Shown here one piece after another: positions 60,450 to 64,000 of a DNA stretch of 64,000 nucleotides. Origin of the DNA: Brevundimonas poindexterae (lineage in GTDB: Bacteria; Pseudomonadota; Alphaproteobacteria; Caulobacterales; Caulobacteraceae); assembly GCF_020524625.1 (NCBI RefSeq), contig NZ_JAIVLL010000004.1, positions 1 to 64,000 of the forward strand, given 5' to 3'. A program made the translations under genes and the position numbers. Each line of letters opens with the position of its first letter. Positions within the stretch are counted from its first letter, which is position 1. Under the pieces are notes generated by a model. It was not told where the DNA came from. It did not search any database and worked only from the letters and a program-made list of their open reading frames with translations.

Positions 60450-61141
60450 GCGACGAGGCGACCGAGGGGAAAAAGGGGTTGGCCTTCCGCCCTGATGACA
60501 CCGAGATCGAACGTCGGGTCGAGGCGCTTCTGTTCGCGGCGGCCGGGCCCTTGTCGGCGGCGGACATCGCCCGGCGCCTGCCCGAGGATGCCGATGTCGG
60601 ACGGGCGCTGGCGCGGCTGGTCGAGCGGTATCGCGACCGGGGCGTGACCCTGCAGGTCGTGGCCGATCGCTGGAGCTTCCGTACCGCGCCGGACCTGTCG
60701 TTCCTGATGACCGAGGAGCGCGAGGAACCGCGTCGCCTGTCAAAGGCCGCGCTCGAGACCCTGGCCATCGTCGCCTATCACCAGCCGGTGACGCGTGCCG
60801 AGATCGAGAGCGTGCGCGGCGTGTCCCTGTCGAAGGGCACCCTCGACCAGCTGCTGGAGATGGGCTTCGTGCGGCTGCGCGGACGGCGGCGAACGCCCGG
60901 CCGGCCCGTCACCTACGGTACCGCCGACCAGTTCCTCGAGCATTTCGGCCTGGCCAGCCTGAACGACATGCCGGGGGTTCAGGAGATGAAGGCCGCGGGT
61001 CTGCTGGACATGTCCATGCCCAGCGGCTTCGAGGTGCCCGACCCGGGCCGCGCGTCGGACGGCGATGACGAGCTGGACCTGCTGGACCACGAGGACGCGC
61101 CCGAGTTCGCCCAGGACTTTGTGGGTGACCCCGAACGCTAG
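60446..61141 (+). CDS. scpB: Segregation and condensation protein ScpB
   Basis: Partner of ScpA with two winged-helix domains: EIERRVEALLFAAAGPLSAADIARRL and LSKAALETLAIVAYHQPVTRAEIESVRGVSLSKGTLDQLLEMGFVRLRGRRRTPGRPVTYGT. The 231-residue length includes an acidic tail. Its stop shares a CTAG with the convergent gene. It completes nagZ-scpA-scpB. Confidence 0.96.
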   Translation: MSDEATEGKKGLAFRPDDTEIERRVEALLFAAAGPLSAADIARRLPEDADVGRALARLVERYRDRGVTLQVVADRWSFRTAPDLSFLMTEEREEPRRLSKAALETLAIVAYHQPVTRAEIESVRGVSLSKGTLDQLLEMGFVRLRGRRRTPGRPVTYGTADQFLEHFGLASLNDMPGVQEMKAAGLLDMSMPSGFEVPDPGRASDGDDELDLLDHEDAPEFAQDFVGDPER

Positions 61142-62061
61142 GCGGGCGGCAGGCGATTGACGCCCAGGATCCAGCCTTCCTCGGTCTCGACCTGACGGAT
61201 CAGCTCCTCGGAGGCACCCTTCGGCGGGGCGAAGGCCGCCGCCAGTTCGCCGCGGTCATCCATGTGGGCAAAGGCCTCGGCGGTGACCCGGACCTGGGCC
61301 TGGTCCTTGAACTCGCCCTCGTTCGGTTTGGCATCGAACAGCGACGGCCAGACCTCGACGACCAGGGCCGACAGGGGCTCGATGTCGGATGCGTCGAGCG
61401 CGCGCCAGCCCGTGCCGAAGGGCCAGACGGCGGCGGAGGTATCCAGCTTTTGCAGCAGCCGGTTGACGGCGGCGATGCCGACCAGGGTCTGGCCGCCCAC
61501 GGCGCCGGCGCCATGCATCTGCCAGACGCTCTTGGGTTGCAGGCGCCCCTGCCGGGCGGCGTGCTCGGTCGCGCGGAACTCGGGGATGTCGGCCCCGGCG
61601 CCCTCGGGCGGCTTGGTCGCCGTCAGCCAGCGCTGGGTCTGTTTGGCGGGCGCCCCCCAGAACGGCCAGGCCTGATCGGTCATCAGCCGGTTCATCTTGG
61701 CCGCGACCTGATAGCGGTTGTTGGTATTGTCCGCCTTGTCGACCACGTTCGAGGCGATGAAGTTCCACATGCCCCGCCAGCTGGTGTCCTTCAACTGAAG
61801 ACGCGCGGCCGTCCCGGCCGGATAGCCGAAGTTGAAGTCGAAACCGACCAGCACCCGGTCGCCGCGCTTGCGGTGATCGGCCAGCAGGGAGGCGATCAGC
61901 GCCTCGCCCTCGGCGCGGGTCGCGACGTTGTGGGTCTCGGTATAGAGGCGGAAGCGCACGTCGCGCTTGGCCACGCCGACCCACAGCGACTGGTCGCCCA
62001 GCTTGCGGCTCTCGGCGGCGGTCCAGTCGGCGATCAGATAGGCGTCAAACAGGCGGGCCAC
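61138..62061 (-). CDS. Uncharacterised protein with possible RNase H-like fold
   Basis: Protein of 307 residues beginning ARLFDAYLIADWTAAESRKLGDQSLWVGVA, then RKRGDRVLVGFDFNFGYPAG and a late ALVVEVWPSLF. The alternation of strands with acidic residues (DAYLIADW, LVGFDFNFGY, VVEVWPS) looks like an RNase H-like, DUF429-style fold. Relatives are sometimes labelled cobalamin biosynthesis protein CbiG, but no evidence for that is seen here. It shares a CTAG stop overlap with scpB. Function unknown. Confidence 0.68.
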   Translation of the reverse strand: MARLFDAYLIADWTAAESRKLGDQSLWVGVAKRDVRFRLYTETHNVATRAEGEALIASLLADHRKRGDRVLVGFDFNFGYPAGTAARLQLKDTSWRGMWNFIASNVVDKADNTNNRYQVAAKMNRLMTDQAWPFWGAPAKQTQRWLTATKPPEGAGADIPEFRATEHAARQGRLQPKSVWQMHGAGAVGGQTLVGIAAVNRLLQKLDTSAAVWPFGTGWRALDASDIEPLSALVVEVWPSLFDAKPNEGEFKDQAQVRVTAEAFAHMDDRGELAAAFAPPKGASEELIRQVETEEGWILGVNRLPPA

Positions 62062-62147
62062 GGCGGGCGCTCCCAGAGAAAAGGCGGAACAGGAATGGGC
62101 GGGCTTCTAGACCCGCAGGAACTGAACGCAAAGCGCAAAGGCGGGGT

Positions 62148-62663
62148 TCAGGGCCGGATCAGGGCCTCGAGGTGCGACAGCCAGCGGCGTCCGAGGCGCA
62201 GGGCCTCGGACGGCGAGCCCTCTGGCGACGGGGCTGCCGTATCCCACAGGTTCAGCTCGAACTCGGGATGGCGGGCGTCCATGAACATCAGGCGCAGGAC
62301 GACCAGTTCGGCATCTGGTGCCAGGATGTCGAGCGCCTTTCGGGCCTCGCCACGACGCACGCGGGCGACCACATGGCCGTCGACGATGATCTCGGCGCCG
62401 TCGATCTCTTCGAAGCCATAGACGAGACCATGGGCCCCGCGCGCCCAGAGGACGGCGATCTGGCCCTCGTCGAAGTCGAGACCGGCCGCCTTGCCCTCGG
62501 CGGGCGAAAAGGCCTCGACCTCGGGCGGCACGCCGAGGGTCTTGAGCAGGGTACGGCGGAGGCGACGCTCGCTCTCCATCCACCAGGCGAGGGCCAGCAT
62601 GACGGTGGTCAGGGCCGCGGCCGCCAGCGCGACCAGCAGCATGAAGCGCACCGCCTCGCCCAC
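62148..62663 (-). CDS. Hypothetical protein with one transmembrane helix
   Basis: Protein of 171 residues: one N-terminal membrane helix (FMLLVALAAAALTTVMLALAWWM), then a cytoplasmic domain with GVPPEVEAFSPAEGKAAGLDFDEGQIAVLWARGAHGLVYGFEEIDGAEIIVDGHVVARVRRGEARKALDIL. No family recognised. It starts 2 bp after the xthA stop, so it is the second gene of an xthA operon. Confidence 0.75.
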   Translation of the reverse strand: MGEAVRFMLLVALAAAALTTVMLALAWWMESERRLRRTLLKTLGVPPEVEAFSPAEGKAAGLDFDEGQIAVLWARGAHGLVYGFEEIDGAEIIVDGHVVARVRRGEARKALDILAPDAELVVLRLMFMDARHPEFELNLWDTAAPSPEGSPSEALRLGRRWLSHLEALIRP

Positions 62664-62665
62664 CT

Positions 62666-63445
62666 TCAGTCCTCCAGCGTCACGACCACCGGCACGTGGT
62701 CACTGGGCTTGTCCATCTCGCGCGCCTGGCGATGGGTCTGGATGCCGGCGAAGCGGTCGGCGGCCTGGGGCGAGAGCAGGTGGAAGTCGATGCGGATGCC
62801 GTGGTCACGCTGCCAGGCGCCGGCCTGATAGTCCCAGAAGGTGAAGGTGCCCGGGGGCTCGTGGCCCAAGGCATGGCTGTCCGACAGGCCGAGGTTGCAC
62901 AGGGCGCGGAAGGCCGCGCGGCTCTCGGGCTGGAACAGGGCGTCATCGACCCAGGCGGAAGGATCGCGGGCGTCTTCGGGCGTCGGAATGACATTGTAGT
63001 CGCCGCACAGCACGAAGGCTTCTTCCAGCGCCAGTAACTCGCGCGCGTGACGGTTCAGGCGGTCGAACCAGCCGAGCTTGTAGCTGAACTTCTCGGTGCC
63101 GACGGGATTGCCGTTGGGCAGGTAGAGACCGCCGACGCGGACGGGCCGGGGGCCTTCGACCACGGCCTCGATATAGCGGGCCTGTTCATCCGACGGATCG
63201 CCCGGCAGGCCCTTGCGCACATCCGACAGCGGCAGTTTCGACAGCAGGGCAACGCCGTTGTAGCTCTTCTGGCCGTGGGTCTCAACGTTGTAGCCGAGCG
63301 ACTCGAAGGGCTCGCGCGGGAATTTTTCGTCCACGCATTTGATTTCCTGAAAGCAGGCGACGTCGGGCTGATGCTCGCCCAGCCAGGCGAGCACGGTCTC
63401 GAGGCGGGCGTTGACGGAGTTCACGTTCCAGGTGGCGATGCGCAT
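62666..63445 (-). CDS. xthA: Exodeoxyribonuclease III
   Basis: AP endonuclease and 3'-5' exonuclease of 259 residues: MRIATWNVNSVNARLETVLAWL, CFQEIKC (metal-binding Glu), YNGVALLSK, GGLYLPNGNPVGTEKFSYKL, CGDYNVIPTPEDARDP (Asp, Asn), FTFWDYQAGAWQRDHGIRIDFHLLS and the final SDHVPVVV with the catalytic His. All catalytic residues of the family are present. Followed by the hypothetical membrane gene with a 2-bp gap. Confidence 0.96.
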   Translation of the reverse strand: MRIATWNVNSVNARLETVLAWLGEHQPDVACFQEIKCVDEKFPREPFESLGYNVETHGQKSYNGVALLSKLPLSDVRKGLPGDPSDEQARYIEAVVEGPRPVRVGGLYLPNGNPVGTEKFSYKLGWFDRLNRHARELLALEEAFVLCGDYNVIPTPEDARDPSAWVDDALFQPESRAAFRALCNLGLSDSHALGHEPPGTFTFWDYQAGAWQRDHGIRIDFHLLSPQAADRFAGIQTHRQAREMDKPSDHVPVVVTLED

Positions 63446-63508
63446 GGGCGGAAGCTAGTGCGATTTCCCGCGCGAGGCGAGGGGGCGGGCAGAGGCCCTT
63501 TCGCCCAC

Positions 63509-63540
63509 GAAAAAGCCCGGCGCACCGTGATGCGCCGGGC
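63509..63540 (-). terminator. Rho-independent terminator of the truncated gene
   Basis: On the minus strand GCCCGGCGCA pairs with TGCGCCGGGC around a 6-base loop and is followed by TTTTT. It lies 24 bp after the stop of the gene at 63564-64000. Confidence 0.85.
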
Positions 63541-63563
63541 CGTTCCATTGCCTGGGGCGAAGC

Positions 63564-64000
63564 TTATTGTTCCGGGACGTTTTCCGGTTCCACGGTGGCG
63601 CCCAGGGCGTCGCCGGTCAGCTCGCAGGGCTTGCTGAAGATCTGCACGGCGTCGACGCAGGAATAGACCTGCTGGGTCGAGCCGTTTAGGAAGCGCACGA
63701 TCATGCCTTCGCCGGTCGAGCATTTGACCTCATAGAAAGCGCCACGATCGGCCGGGCCGTCGCCCATCCAAGATACGTCCTCGACGTTGCAGGCGGCGAC
63801 CTCGGTGTTGGCGACCAGCTTCGGCCATTCGCCGCGGGTTTCTTCGGCGGTGGTCAGCTGGCAGGTGCCGGTCGAGATCAGGGCATAGCGCCAGCAGGGC
63901 ATGGCGCTCCAGCTGCCGGACTCACTCTTCTCAAGGCGATAGCCGTCGGCGCTGGCGCAACCCAGCTCATACACGCGGGTGTTCAGCGCGACCGCTTCGT
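63564..64000 (-). CDS. Cysteine-rich protein (N-terminus beyond the window)
   Basis: The frame remains open to the window end, reading EAVALNTRVYELGCAS before the first in-frame GTG at 63974, so the true start lies outside. The visible 145 residues contain two matching repeats: YELGCASADGYRLEK...PCWRY...CQLTTAEE and YEVKCSTGEGMIVRF...YSCVDA...CELTGDA, each with three cysteines in the same spacing. This looks like a disulphide-linked exported protein of an uncharacterised family. Function unknown. Confidence 0.75.
   Translation of the reverse strand, partial: EAVALNTRVYELGCASADGYRLEKSESGSWSAMPCWRYALISTGTCQLTTAEETRGEWPKLVANTEVAACNVEDVSWMGDGPADRGAFYEVKCSTGEGMIVRFLNGSTQQVYSCVDAVQIFSKPCELTGDALGATVEPENVPEQ

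Overview
The window is GC-rich, densely coded DNA that looks like an alphaproteobacterium of the Caulobacterales, probably Brevundimonas-like. The reasons are several TonB-dependent receptors, divergent flgF-flgG-flgA-flgH and fliL-fliM operons with a sigma-54 promoter and a CtrA-like box between them, the nagZ-scpA-scpB string, DUF3297 and DUF6468 proteins, and frequent GTG/TTG starts with 4-bp stop/start overlaps. Assignment is by protein resemblance and gene order only; no database search was run.

Left part (1-12000). A 5'-truncated Oar-like TonB receptor ends at a strong terminator. A LytS/LytR-type two-component pair, a MarR-like regulator, two secreted SnoaL/NTF2-like proteins, a second TonB receptor coupled to one of them, a VOC protein, a PadR regulator and an aldehyde dehydrogenase follow.

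Accessory core (12000-20100). Seven tightly packed genes form a probable uncharacterised small-molecule biosynthetic cluster: a F390-synthetase-related adenylating enzyme faces a six-gene operon of ketoacyl synthase III, SDR reductase, metallo-beta-lactamase-fold hydrolase, ATP-grasp ligase, GNAT-like acyltransferase and Rieske oxygenase. It is bracketed by two imperfect direct repeats of about 55-59 bp, with a frameshifted IS6-like transposase relic at the right edge. This is the best candidate here for an undescribed system.

Catabolic block (20100-31300). An L-2-hydroxyacid dehydrogenase, a FadR-type and an AraC-type regulator, a type-B carboxylesterase, an SDR, a ROK sugar kinase, a TonB receptor, a D-lactate-type FAD dehydrogenase and an MFS transporter look like one system that imports and opens an esterified hydroxy-acid or sugar substrate. 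Similar motifs upstream of the esterase and receptor genes suggest co-regulation.

Right part (31300-64000) is mostly core: tRNA-Ser(GGA), msrA, a DUF885 peptidase, three tandem paralogous small exported proteins, the flagellar block, an M28 peptidase, tRNA-Leu(UAA), pyruvate kinase, a D12-class adenine methylase, rnhB and tag, ygfZ, a family 9 glycosyltransferase, dihydroorotase, an sdpR-sdpI-like pair with a palindromic operator, erpA, a dGTPase-like protein, a SPOR protein, nagZ, scpA, scpB, xthA and a gene truncated by the window end. Two families of intergenic palindromic repeats are each seen twice.
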